64,000 nucleotides of DNA. Source: Terriglobia bacterium (lineage in GTDB: Bacteria > Acidobacteriota > Terriglobia > Bryobacterales > UBA6623). Numbering within the stretch: the first letter of the stretch is position 1; each line of letters starts with the position of its first letter. This document shows, piece by piece, positions 53,414-61,766 of this stretch. Both the position numbers and the translations under genes were made by a program. Where the stretch lies: NCBI GenBank assembly GCA_009841225.1, contig VXMF01000036.1, forward strand, positions 372,765 to 436,764. Reading direction: 5' to 3'. Under the pieces are notes generated by a model that was given only the letters and a program-made list of their open reading frames with translations, ran no database searches and was not told where the DNA came from.

Positions 53414-54283
53414 CTACTGCCTGCGGACGGTTGTGACTGCGACTTGCGTGTCAGGATTCCGGTCCCGATTGGGGTCGACAAGATGGCCGGCCGGGAAGGC
53501 GACGGAGACGGCCGTGTCGGCCGTGTCGAGGCACAGAAGGTGGTTGTTGTCATTGTCGCCGAGTTCCGCGAGCGCCGCCGGGGCGGTCTCGTCGCGCGTG
53601 CCGTTCGGACGCTCCACGGTCACGCGATAGAGCACCCGCTCGGCGTCGCCGGGATCGTCGCCGTTCGGCAGCCGGACGCCGCCGGCCCAGGTTACCCGGA
53701 CCACCTGTCGGGCGCCTGCCGGACAGGCGGACCCGCGGCCCGACATGGACCATTCGTCCTTGGGGACGACCTCGGCCAGCACGAGGGTGGGCCCGGCCTC
53801 AAGCGGAATGACTTGCGTCCCCGTACCGCGAAAATTCACCGGATGACCCGTCATGCCGTCCGAGAGCAGGTCAGCGACGACGAGCACCTTCACCGGAGGG
53901 TCGTTGGCAGCGTCGCCGAACTCGCCGATGAGAAGCACGGTCCTGAGCTCGCCGGGATCGCGGGCCGGCGCGAGCGTCACGCACAATGGCGTGCGCTCGG
54001 CTCCGGACCGAGTGAAAACGCGGAAGTCCTCGGGCTGGAGGGTTTCCGGGTCGATCGTATGAGACAGCACGACCGGCATGCCGTCCTGTCCGGTCGCGCC
54101 CGGGCAGATTCGATTGATCCCGACGCCTAGGCCGTTGTCCAGTCCGTAGAAAGCCGACAGCAGGCGCGCAGGCGTCGTTGCGGCTGGCCGGGGCTCCTGC
54201 GAGCGGCACGGCGCCGCCGCCAGGCACGCAGTTGCTAGGAGCACGGCGGCTCGCCATGGAGCACGGCAGGAGGACTTCATCAT
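53414..54283 (-). CDS. Secreted hypothetical protein
   Basis: 289 residues. The signal is WRAAVLLATACLAAAPCRSQ, then a beta-rich body that repeatedly uses Asp/Asn/Gly turns (LDNGLGVGINRICPGATGQD, RVTWAGGVRLPNGDDPGDA, NRDRNPDTQVAV). IDPETLQPEDFRVFTRSGAE looks like a big-7 or similar Ig-like strand set. No enzyme motif is visible. A cell-surface or adhesion role would fit the beta-rich character, but I do not recognise the family. It is convergent with the MFS gene and isolated on its other side. Confidence 0.6.
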   Translation of the reverse strand: MMKSSCRAPWRAAVLLATACLAAAPCRSQEPRPAATTPARLLSAFYGLDNGLGVGINRICPGATGQDGMPVVLSHTIDPETLQPEDFRVFTRSGAERTPLCVTLAPARDPGELRTVLLIGEFGDAANDPPVKVLVVADLLSDGMTGHPVNFRGTGTQVIPLEAGPTLVLAEVVPKDEWSMSGRGSACPAGARQVVRVTWAGGVRLPNGDDPGDAERVLYRVTVERPNGTRDETAPAALAELGDNDNNHLLCLDTADTAVSVAFPAGHLVDPNRDRNPDTQVAVTTVRRQ

Positions 54284-54758
54284 GATGGAGACTCAGATGT
54301 CCGCTTTGGTCCGCCGGTCGGGCTCAAGATACCGGAACCACATCTGTGATTCAACGATCTTAGCAACGTGTCCACTTGCCTTCTTCCTTTTGCCAGCTGG
54401 GTCGTCGTGAAGGCCGCCGCGGCCCTTCTCGCGGCGTACGACCCTATCGCCGGCACGCTCGTTCCGGTTGACACAAGCGGACTCACCGCAGTGAACCCGA
54501 GAGGGTTCACATCCACGCAGGCGAGGCGTGGACTATTCGAGATTGGTCTCGCCCGCAGCCAGTAGCCAATGGTGCTCGGGCCGCGGACGTGGGTGTCAAT
54601 GTACTCCCAGATACCGATACTCGGATGTTGCCGACTAGGTGACTAATCGGTAATCGTTGCTGCCGGCCCGCAGTCGCGGCGAGTGCGATCCGCTACCATC
54701 CGACAGCAGTTAGTAGAAGATCGAGTATTCTTGTGCGCATATCAGGCCTCTTTGCCAG
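54284..54758. other. Gap of about 475 bases between divergent genes
   Basis: No convincing gene. The notable element is a perfect hairpin, GTGAACCC-gaga-GGGTTCAC (54491-54510), with no T-run after it. Frames over this region on both strands lack ribosome-binding sites and recognised domains. Confidence 0.4.
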
Positions 54759-55943
54759 ATGATCCGGTTCGCTGCCATTGCCTTCTCAGCGCTCGCGTGG
54801 CTCCCTCAGCATGGCTCCGCGCAGGACGACTTGCACACCTCGTCGTTCGTGATGGATGCACATGTTCACGTGATGACGCGCTCGCTGCTGGAGGGGCTAG
54901 ACATTGCCGACCGGGCCCCGGACGGGCACGTCGACCTGCCCCGCCTGACGGCAGGTGGCCTCGATGCGCTCTTCTTTTCCGTCTATACGCCGGAAGCCTA
55001 CTATCCGGCCCGGCGCGAAGTGAAGAATACCTTCCGTGTCGTCTCTCTCGCTCTCGATCAAATCGACCGCAACAGCGACCGCATAGAGCTTGCCCTCGAC
55101 GCGGGGGATATCCGACGAATCGTGGCATCAGGCAAGATCGCAGCATTTCTCGACTTGGAGGGACCGTTCGACTTGGACGGTGACCTGCATGTGCTAAGGG
55201 CCCTGTACCGGATGGGGTTGCGCTCCGCCCAGCTGACCGCGCACAACTTCACGAACGAGTTCGCGGACTCCTGCTGCGACATTCCCAAGTGGGGCGGGAT
55301 CAACGAGCGCGGCCGGGAAGTCATCCGCGAGATGAACAGGCTGGGCATGCTGATCAACGTCGCGCACGGTTCAACTGAAACGATTCTTCAGGCCGTGGCG
55401 GCGAGCGAGGATCCCGTCGCCTACACCCACGGGGGATTTCGCAGCATCATCGACATCGAACGCCTGATCTCCGACGAGGCTGCGAAGGCGGTCGCAGACA
55501 ATGGCGGAGTGATCGCCCTGCAGTTCGGAAACTCGTTCAACAACCCCGAGTACTTCAAGTGGAGGTTCGACGGCCCGCTTGTCGCCAACGTCTCCACGAG
55601 ACTCGACCGCTTCCGCCGGATGTCGGTTGCCGAGATTGACGCGTCAGTGGCCAGTGGCCTTCCGTTCGTGACCGATCCCTCCTCCGTCCCGGAACGCTAT
55701 CGGATGGGTGTCGACCGACTCGCTCGCAACATCGACTTCGGAGTGAGGCTGGTCGGCGAGGACCATATCGCCCTTGGCTCTGATTTCGACGGCGGCCCCC
55801 TGCTGCCCCGGGAAATGCAAGATGCGAGCGACTACGGCGAGGTCACCAAGGCGCTGGTCAGGCTTGGATACGGAGAAGAGAGGATTCGGAAGATCCTGGG
55901 CGGAAACCTGCTTCGATTGATCGAAGAAGTTACCGGGAAGTGA
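54759..55943 (+). CDS. Membrane-dipeptidase-like peptidase, family M19
   Basis: 394 residues with signal peptide (IRFAAIAFSALAWLPQHGSA). M19 features: the first metal His pair in VMDAHVHVM (the family more often has DGHND), bridging Glu in AFLDLEGPFDL, His in LTAHNFTNEFADS and INVAHGSTETI, and the C-terminal HIALGSDFDGG plus GGNLLRLIEEV. These binuclear zinc enzymes hydrolyse dipeptides, including ones with D-residues. Export suggests periplasmic turnover of peptides or peptidoglycan fragments. Start ATG 54759 has only a weak ribosome-binding site. Confidence 0.87.
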   Translation: MIRFAAIAFSALAWLPQHGSAQDDLHTSSFVMDAHVHVMTRSLLEGLDIADRAPDGHVDLPRLTAGGLDALFFSVYTPEAYYPARREVKNTFRVVSLALDQIDRNSDRIELALDAGDIRRIVASGKIAAFLDLEGPFDLDGDLHVLRALYRMGLRSAQLTAHNFTNEFADSCCDIPKWGGINERGREVIREMNRLGMLINVAHGSTETILQAVAASEDPVAYTHGGFRSIIDIERLISDEAAKAVADNGGVIALQFGNSFNNPEYFKWRFDGPLVANVSTRLDRFRRMSVAEIDASVASGLPFVTDPSSVPERYRMGVDRLARNIDFGVRLVGEDHIALGSDFDGGPLLPREMQDASDYGEVTKALVRLGYGEERIRKILGGNLLRLIEEVTGK

Positions 55944-55994
55944 GCGATTGGGGGGCCGCAGCGTACCAGCTGATCCGCACGATTCTCCGGGACC

Positions 55995-57212
55995 TCAAAG
56001 GTCCGACGTGTCCACTACGTACAGGTTGGTTCGGCCGCTCTCCTCGCTGGTGTAGAGGAGTTTCGAACCATCGTGGTTCCACGCCGGCCGTGGCTCGTTG
56101 AGGTACTGCCGCGGCGGGAACCAAATTCCCCAGTTGCGAAACGGAAAGCGTTCGTCGGCGGGCTGCTCGGGCTTGGAGCCGAGCGGGATCGTCACGAGTT
56201 GGCTCATCGACCCGTCCTTGAGATTGATCAGCGCGAGCCCGTTCCCCATCCTGCCTCCATAACAGTCCGTGACAACCAAGTGCGGCTTGAGCGGATGGTA
56301 TGACGGGTGCCCCGCCGGCACGTGCTCGGCATCGAAGGCCCTGCGGGTCCTGCCCGTGCCGATATCGGCTTCCACCAGCCACTGCAGGTTGGTCCTAGGG
56401 TCGTGGCGGACGAACAGGACAGCCATGCTGTCGGGGCGCCAGGTGGGGTGATGCAGGTTATCGGCCAGCCAGCGCAAGGAATCGCCACGAAGGCCGTACA
56501 CGAAGACCTCCACCAGTTTCGGGAACGTCTCTCGCGTTCTGTGAACGATCATCAGCTTCTCGCCGTCGGGGCTGAAGCGCGTGTTTTGCAGCTGGGAAGC
56601 ATCGTCCTTGATTTCGAGACGGTTGGGAGTCAGGTTCCGGGCCTCCGCTAGGGTGACGAGCTGCCGGTAAGACCCGCTTTGCAGGTCCAGCACTCCTTGG
56701 TGTTCCGCATTCCCGCAAGACAGAAGGAGACCGTCCGGGCTGAGGCGGTTGCAAGGGACGGGCGTGTCCACGCACTCGACCTCTCCGCCGGCGATCGGCA
56801 CCCGAGCCATGCAGCGAGGGCCCGGCTCCCGGGACTGGAAGTAGACGAAGTTCCCATCGGGGCCCCACAGCTGATTCACGCCCGTGTGATAGTGTCCGGT
56901 TAGCGGACCCGCCAACTCGCGCCTTCCCGTGCCGTCCGAGTTCATCACTACCAGGACGCCCGGGTAGCGCCCCATTGCTGTCAGTTTCCCGACCGATCGG
57001 TCGAACTGGAAGAACACGATTCGGTTGCCGTCCGGAGACCATGGCGACACGAAATAGTAGTGATGGGTCTCGTGATGCGGGCTCGCGTAGCGCAGGATCT
57101 CGCGGCCTGTCACTGGATCGCGCAGCTGCTCCGGCGACGGCTCTTGTTGAGCGGCTATTTGGAAGGGAAGGGAAAGCGCGAGAAGCCCGAGTCGCCCGAC
57201 CAAGAGTTTCAT
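55995..57212 (-). CDS. Secreted TolB-like beta-propeller, oligogalacturonate-lyase-like
   Basis: 405 residues. Signal MKLLVGRLGLLALSLPFQIAAQ, then seven-bladed propeller repeats with WSPDGxxIVFF-type strands (SPWSPDGNRIVFFQFD, TRFSPDGEKLMIVHR, PTWRPDSMAVLFVR, PAWNHDGSKLLYTSEE). Several His-rich turns (HHETHHYYF, GHYHTGVNQLW, GHPSYHPLKPH) lie where PL22 oligogalacturonate lyases bind metal and substrate. So it may be a PL22-related lyase of uronate oligosaccharides, or a non-catalytic WD40-like propeller; the motif evidence is suggestive only. The start at 57212 gives the signal. It is convergent with the M19 gene. Confidence 0.72.
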   Translation of the reverse strand: MKLLVGRLGLLALSLPFQIAAQQEPSPEQLRDPVTGREILRYASPHHETHHYYFVSPWSPDGNRIVFFQFDRSVGKLTAMGRYPGVLVVMNSDGTGRRELAGPLTGHYHTGVNQLWGPDGNFVYFQSREPGPRCMARVPIAGGEVECVDTPVPCNRLSPDGLLLSCGNAEHQGVLDLQSGSYRQLVTLAEARNLTPNRLEIKDDASQLQNTRFSPDGEKLMIVHRTRETFPKLVEVFVYGLRGDSLRWLADNLHHPTWRPDSMAVLFVRHDPRTNLQWLVEADIGTGRTRRAFDAEHVPAGHPSYHPLKPHLVVTDCYGGRMGNGLALINLKDGSMSQLVTIPLGSKPEQPADERFPFRNWGIWFPPRQYLNEPRPAWNHDGSKLLYTSEESGRTNLYVVDTSDL

Positions 57213-57425
57213 GCCTGAAGCATCATAGACCTGCGGCCTAGCGTTGCACTCCGTGGTGAGACGGGAAGCGGTCTTCCGGAGTCCGTTCGTCGGCCCGGGA
57301 ACTGGGCCCGTCCCCGGCATCGTTCAAGCACGTCTGGGATCGCGGAAGCCTGCGTTAGCGGGAGAACTTGGTTTCCAAGTGTTTCGGTCACTTGAACTTA
57401 GCCAGAAATGTCGAGTTGGTAGTAG

Positions 57426-57479
57426 CTACTGAGCACTATGCTCGGCGAAATGTGCCCGGACCTGGCGGAGCCCCTTCAT
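57426..57479 (-). pseudogene. AbiEii-like toxin, only 17 codons left
   Basis: MKGLRQVRAHFAEHSAQ then TAG. This is the N-terminal signature of nucleotidyltransferase toxins (MKGLxQFRxHFAxHxxQYVLIGG), cut just before the GG-containing strand. ATG overlaps the upstream stop as ATGA, the normal coupling for such pairs. Nothing resembling the remaining 230 or so residues follows. Confidence 0.6.
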
Positions 57480-58501
57480 AATGCCCATTGCCCCATAAGT
57501 CGGTCGACGGCCATAGACAGTCGCTCGTCAGGGTCATCCCAGAACTTCGCGAAGAGGGAGAGTGGATCGACCATGCGGTTCCGTGCCAATACGCTCGGGT
57601 CGTATCGCCAAGTCTCAAGCGTTCCGTCCGACTCATCGGCTGCCTCACACTTTTCTGCCCGACCGTCATCGAGAAAGTCTCGCACCTGTCCTGGTGTCAC
57701 TGCGAAAACCGGCGGCGTCGCCGGCGGGTTGACGTCACTGAGTCGTGCAAGGGCATGCTCGCCAGCCAGCGGCAATTCGGGCGGTTCCTGAAGCCAGCGG
57801 ACATGGTCCAGTCGACGCTCCGGACGAATCAAGAATGTCTTGGCCGTGTCAACCAGCAAGCGCCCCTCGGCGCGGAACCACAGGAGCTTCTTGCGGCCAC
57901 GTCGCTCGACCTGGGCAAGCCCGGCAGCGGCAAGCTCATCGAATGCCCGGCCCACCGTCATATTCGAATACGGAAGTAGGTCTGCCAGTTCAGTCGGGGT
58001 CCGTGGCTGGTCCCGCGCGTTTCTCAGCAGATGGAAGAAGAGAACCAGTTGAGCCGAGGGCGATAACTTGTCGGGCCGCTCTGGTCTCGGCCCTCTGAAA
58101 TGTTCGCGCAAGTCCGTAGCGAGTTCCGGAACGTAGAGCTGATTGCCTGGGACGGCAAAAGCGACTCCAGTTGCGATCAGCCGTGCACGAGAGCTTGCCG
58201 TGAGTCGTTCGGCCGAATACACAACTACTCCGTCGAACTCCGGCTTCGCGAGATCAACGTGTTTCCTGATCTCTGCCGGCGTATGGTTGCCGGCTTGTCT
58301 TGCAGCCATGAAGAGGAGCGACGTATGACCGATGCGAGTCTCGAAGAACCGGTACAGGCGCGCCAGAAAGACCGGCAGCCGCTTGTGCCTGTCCCATTCG
58401 TGCAGGGGAACATCGCGCTGAAGAATGGCTCCGAGATAGCGTTCGAGCCGCTCCCGGTACTGGCCGCTAGCGGAAGGAGTTTGCCGATGTTCTAACGCCA
58501 T
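57476..58501 (-). CDS. Winged-helix antitoxin-like regulator, toxin lost
   Basis: 341 residues. The N-terminal domain is RLPVFLARLYRFFETRI, with AVPGNQLYVPELATDLREHF, a segment I recognise from regulators located directly before AbiEii-like nucleotidyltransferases. A MarR-like winged helix follows (LSPSAQLVLFFHLLRN ... YSNMTVGRAFDELAAAGLAQVERRGRKKLLWF, about residues 160-225), then a C-terminal domain. The ATG at 58501 is favoured by the promoter; a TTG at 58519 would lie inside the operator. The frame is intact although its toxin is reduced to 17 codons, so the protein may survive as an orphan antitoxin or transcription factor. Confidence 0.68.
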   Translation of the reverse strand: MALEHRQTPSASGQYRERLERYLGAILQRDVPLHEWDRHKRLPVFLARLYRFFETRIGHTSLLFMAARQAGNHTPAEIRKHVDLAKPEFDGVVVYSAERLTASSRARLIATGVAFAVPGNQLYVPELATDLREHFRGPRPERPDKLSPSAQLVLFFHLLRNARDQPRTPTELADLLPYSNMTVGRAFDELAAAGLAQVERRGRKKLLWFRAEGRLLVDTAKTFLIRPERRLDHVRWLQEPPELPLAGEHALARLSDVNPPATPPVFAVTPGQVRDFLDDGRAEKCEAADESDGTLETWRYDPSVLARNRMVDPLSLFAKFWDDPDERLSMAVDRLMGQWAL

Positions 58502-58507
58502 CTCTAA

Positions 58508-58547
58508 ACAGTAACACAATTCGTGTTAAAATTCAATGATCGTGTTA
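58508..58547 (-). promoter_or_regulatory. Promoter and operator of the winged-helix antitoxin gene
   Basis: On the minus strand TTGAAT, 17 bases, TACTGT, with ATG 6 bases after the -10 box, so the mRNA would be leaderless. The spacer holds a near-perfect 17-bp palindrome, TAACACAATTCGTGTTA (58512-58528), and TCGTGTTA recurs 19 bases away (58540-58547). The spacing fits two dimers on one DNA face. Confidence 0.55.
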
Positions 58548-58719
58548 TATACAATTGTCACCACTCAAGCGCGCCTGCCGATTCCTGTAGCGTTGCGGCA
58601 AGGCCCACTTCTTGGGCTGCAGCGGGGTTTAGATGGCTGCCGCAGACGCTTGGGCCTGCGCCGCCATGGCCATCTAGCTGGCCTGTGGGAGTACGGAGCG
58701 GTCCTGTTAGGTCCGGGTC

Positions 58720-59850
58720 TCAGCCGACCCGGTATTTCTCGATCGCGTCCATGTCCAGCGACACGCCCAGACCCGGCTCGCGGGGAACTTCGTAGAAGCC
58801 GTCCTTCATCTCGAACGGCTCGAGCATCAAGTCGTCCTCTAGGACGTGCGTCACGCTGATGGCGTATTCGATCCCCGGGAACGCCGCAGCTTGGTGCGCC
58901 TGGAAGACCTGATTGACGCCGCTCGAGATGCTGTGCTCGACCCACAGCGGAATGCGGGTCTCCTCTGCCATCAGGGCTCGCTGGACCAGAGTTCGGCCCA
59001 TCGGCTTGCCGACGACGAAGGCGTCGACCAGTCCTTCCCGGACGAACGGCATCGGGTCGGCCGGTATGTGCTCGGTCACTTGAAGCGCGGTCTTGCCTTT
59101 CAGCAGGCGGTAGTCATCGATCCGCTCGCGGGCGAAGGGAGACTCGATCGCGAAGTATTGATGGAACTTGGAGAGCCGTTCGCAGAAGTGGAGCGTGCGT
59201 CCGACCGAGCCCCACCAGGCGTTCGCATCCACCCAGACCCGCATGTCCCTCGGGATCACATCGCAAATCGCTTCCGCCTGCGCTATCGGGTCCTCCCACG
59301 GCCGGGCCTTCACCTTATGGACCCGGTACCCGAGGTCCGCCCCGCGTTTCGCCTCCGAAGCCATCAACTCCGGAGGGAAGCACTGGCTCCACCAGGTCTG
59401 CCGGATATGGGTCTTGGTCCGCGCCGCGAAGAGCTTCGACACTGGCAGACCGGTTGCCTTGCCGATCAGGTCGTAGATTGCGATCAGGATTCCTCCCAGG
59501 CGGTCGTCCAGAATGTGCTCCCACGGAGACGAGCCGACCAAGGATTCGAGGATCTCGCCGGCTGATTCAGCCGCCATGTCCGCGTCGCCGATACCGACCA
59601 GGCCGTCGTCCGTGAACAGCTTGACGATCACGGGCTCGTAGTGCGTCTGGAAGCGGCCCTGCCGGAAGAAGCTCCGCTGCCAAGCCACCCGGACGCGCTC
59701 GTCCATGGGAACACGGGTCCGGATCAACTCGTAACGGGAAATCCGTTGCTGGGTAGCTCCTAGAAGACGAACGCTGTGCGAACCGGCAAGGGCGGCGGCA
59801 GCGATGCTGCCTTCCCGCAGGAACCGGCGGCGGCCTAGCGGCGTGTGCAC
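58720..59850 (-). CDS. Enolase-superfamily (mandelate racemase/muconate lactonizing) enzyme, Tat-exported
   Basis: 376 residues from GTG 59850. The capping domain is followed by a TIM barrel with K179-x-K181 (HKVKARP), metal ligands D208 (WVDANAW), E235 (AIESPF) and E260 (QVTEHI). These are MR-subgroup hallmarks; members dehydrate, epimerise or cycloisomerise sugar acids. The final catalytic His seems to be in WVEHSIS. RRRFLREGSIAAAALAG is a twin-arginine signal, exceptional for this cytosolic family. The GTG has AGGAG upstream and lies 13 bases after the RidA stop; a longer frame to 59919 would overlap RidA. The substrate is unknown. Confidence 0.86.
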   Translation of the reverse strand: MHTPLGRRRFLREGSIAAAALAGSHSVRLLGATQQRISRYELIRTRVPMDERVRVAWQRSFFRQGRFQTHYEPVIVKLFTDDGLVGIGDADMAAESAGEILESLVGSSPWEHILDDRLGGILIAIYDLIGKATGLPVSKLFAARTKTHIRQTWWSQCFPPELMASEAKRGADLGYRVHKVKARPWEDPIAQAEAICDVIPRDMRVWVDANAWWGSVGRTLHFCERLSKFHQYFAIESPFARERIDDYRLLKGKTALQVTEHIPADPMPFVREGLVDAFVVGKPMGRTLVQRALMAEETRIPLWVEHSISSGVNQVFQAHQAAAFPGIEYAISVTHVLEDDLMLEPFEMKDGFYEVPREPGLGVSLDMDAIEKYRVG

Positions 59851-59863
59851 GTCGGAGGTGCTC

Positions 59864-60295
59864 CTACTTTCGGGCGGTGACGGTGATCTCGATGCGCGCC
59901 TTGCCCACGAGGCTGGCAACCGCCACGGTCGTCCTGGCCGGCCGGTCCTTCTCGAAGTACTGCGTGTAGACAGAGTTCATCTGGCGGAACGTGGAGATGT
60001 CCGTCAAGTAGACCTTGACGTCCACCGCGTCCGAATAGTCGTATCCGGCCGCCTTGAGGATGATCCCGATGCGTTTGAACGTCTGGTGGACCTCCTGCTC
60101 GAAATCCTCCGGGTACTCGCCGGTCTTGAGGTCCGAGCCAGTCTGGCCTGCGCAGTACAGCGTGTCGCCGACCTGCACGCCAGGGCTGAAAGGCATGCCC
60201 TCCCGGAATTCCGAGGGATAGATGATCTTCTTCTCGGCCGCCGCGCTGATGGGCATCGACGCGACCAAGAGCGCGGCCGCAAGCAGTCTGGTCAT
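59864..60295 (-). CDS. RidA/YjgF family protein with signal peptide
   Basis: 143 residues. A cleavable signal (MTRLLAAALLVASMPISAAA) precedes a full RidA domain: FSPGVQVGDTLYCAGQTGSD, then VYLTDISTFRQMNSVYTQYF and the conserved Arg in RPARTTVAVASL that binds the carboxylate of enamine/imine substrates. RidA proteins hydrolyse reactive 2-aminoacrylate-type imines or act on related intermediates. AGGAGGA sits nine bases before the ATG. Export plus tight coupling to the enolase-superfamily gene (13 bases) suggest that the two handle consecutive steps in the periplasm. Confidence 0.88.
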   Translation of the reverse strand: MTRLLAAALLVASMPISAAAEKKIIYPSEFREGMPFSPGVQVGDTLYCAGQTGSDLKTGEYPEDFEQEVHQTFKRIGIILKAAGYDYSDAVDVKVYLTDISTFRQMNSVYTQYFEKDRPARTTVAVASLVGKARIEITVTARK

Positions 60296-60389
60296 TGCAG
60301 GAGTCCTCCTCTGTTGCGCCTGAATTCTACCGCGAATGTCCCGGTGGGCAGCCTTGACAGGAGCAGGATCGGACGGTCTGTGGATTGGA

Positions 60390-61541
60390 TCAGCGCGCCT
60401 CGCTGGCGGGAACGATCACTCCCAGCTTTGACCACTCGTCGAGTTGGTTCCTCACAGCATCAGCGGCGGTTGCATTGGGGCTGAGCTCGAGAAATCGCCG
60501 GAAGTGCGTTGCGGACGACTGAAAGTCGCCGTGGTTCGCATAGGCCGACCCTAGGAACTGATGAGCCTGCGGATAGGTGGCCGTCGCCCCTCTCTCGATC
60601 AGCTCCAAGGACTTTTCGATGCACTGCTCGTTATTCCCGGTGCGCAGGTATGCGCCGGCAACATAGAATCTCACGTCGTCAAGATGTTCGTTAATCTCCA
60701 ATGCCCTCTCCCCCATCTCGATCGCTCCGGGCAGGTCGCCAGACCCGACCAGTAACGGCACGATGCGCGTGTAAACGGGGTAGAGAAACGGGTCGCCAGC
60801 CACTGCCTGTCTGTACGCGTCCAGTGCATCCTCGGGCATCCCAAGGCCCTCCCGGACCTGGCCCAGAAGCCTCCATGCGGCCGCGAAGTTTGGGTCCGCT
60901 CCCACAGCTGACTCAAGACGTGCGGCGATCTTGTGGAGATTTGGGCGCGGTTTGCCGACTTGCTTCAGTGCCCATTCGTATGACTGCACGGCCTTCTTTG
61001 GAGCGCGGGCAATCGTGGGGCTGATGACATGCCCAAGTATGCCTTCAGCCTCCGAGAGGACCACCTCGCCGACGTCGGGACTGTCGAATATCGATCGAAT
61101 GCCGAGCTGGATTTCAGATGACTGATAGCCCGGAAGCTCGGCGCGCACGACGCAGTTGGTCATGTTGACTACGCCGAGGTGGTTGGGCTGGGGCACGCCC
61201 AGAGCGCGACCTGAGACTGTAACCTGCGTGGCGTCGGCGAGCCCGTTGCCCCTGCCTGACAGTTCGATGTCGAATGTACCGTCGGGCGCGACTTGGTCGG
61301 TGGCGCGAGTAAAGCCACCACAGACAAGTTCTATGACTGTCTCCTTGGGCACCACGCCACTGTTGCTCATTTCCACGATTCCCGAAATGTACCCAGTCAT
61401 CTCCGGCTCCGGCGGAACTAATATTTCAGCGGTGGGGTCCGGGGCGATGCCCGTTGGATCCTTCGCCAACTGGGCTGCCAGCGACTGCGAGAGAAACGCC
61501 GTGGCCGCAGCTAGAACCAAGACCGACCCCGTCGCTGCCAT
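60390..61541 (-). CDS. Secreted TPR protein with N-terminal beta-sandwich
   Basis: 383 residues. Signal (LVLAAATAFLSQSLAAQ), then a carboxypeptidase-regulatory-like/Ig beta-sandwich (about residues 45-165: GYISGIVEMSNSGVVPKETV ... VVRAELPGYQSSEIQL), then TPR helices (about 190-370: AAWRLLGQVREGLGMPEDAL, DAYRQAVAGDPFLYP, RFYVAGAYLRTGNNEQC, HFRRFLELSPN). Such chimeras occur in Acidobacteria as periplasmic or surface scaffolds. AGAGGA precedes the ATG. It is 94 bases upstream of the RidA gene on the same strand and may be in its operon. Confidence 0.75.
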   Translation of the reverse strand: MAATGSVLVLAAATAFLSQSLAAQLAKDPTGIAPDPTAEILVPPEPEMTGYISGIVEMSNSGVVPKETVIELVCGGFTRATDQVAPDGTFDIELSGRGNGLADATQVTVSGRALGVPQPNHLGVVNMTNCVVRAELPGYQSSEIQLGIRSIFDSPDVGEVVLSEAEGILGHVISPTIARAPKKAVQSYEWALKQVGKPRPNLHKIAARLESAVGADPNFAAAWRLLGQVREGLGMPEDALDAYRQAVAGDPFLYPVYTRIVPLLVGSGDLPGAIEMGERALEINEHLDDVRFYVAGAYLRTGNNEQCIEKSLELIERGATATYPQAHQFLGSAYANHGDFQSSATHFRRFLELSPNATAADAVRNQLDEWSKLGVIVPASEAR

Positions 61542-61766
61542 GAATCTGTCCTCTCGCCCCTGCCAGCCTTGCTCGGACCACTCTCGGCTCAGAAGCGACG
61601 CTCGGTGGCATAGTCGCCACTAGTTCGGATACGGGTCCGCTTCGGGCCTGAGCAAGTGGGCAACTGTGGCGATTATAGACCCTGGGCTCGCAAAAGTTGA
61701 TAGATTGGAGCCGGTAGCCTTTCCGCGCCGCTCAACACCCCAATCCCTACCCTAGGAGCGAATCCA

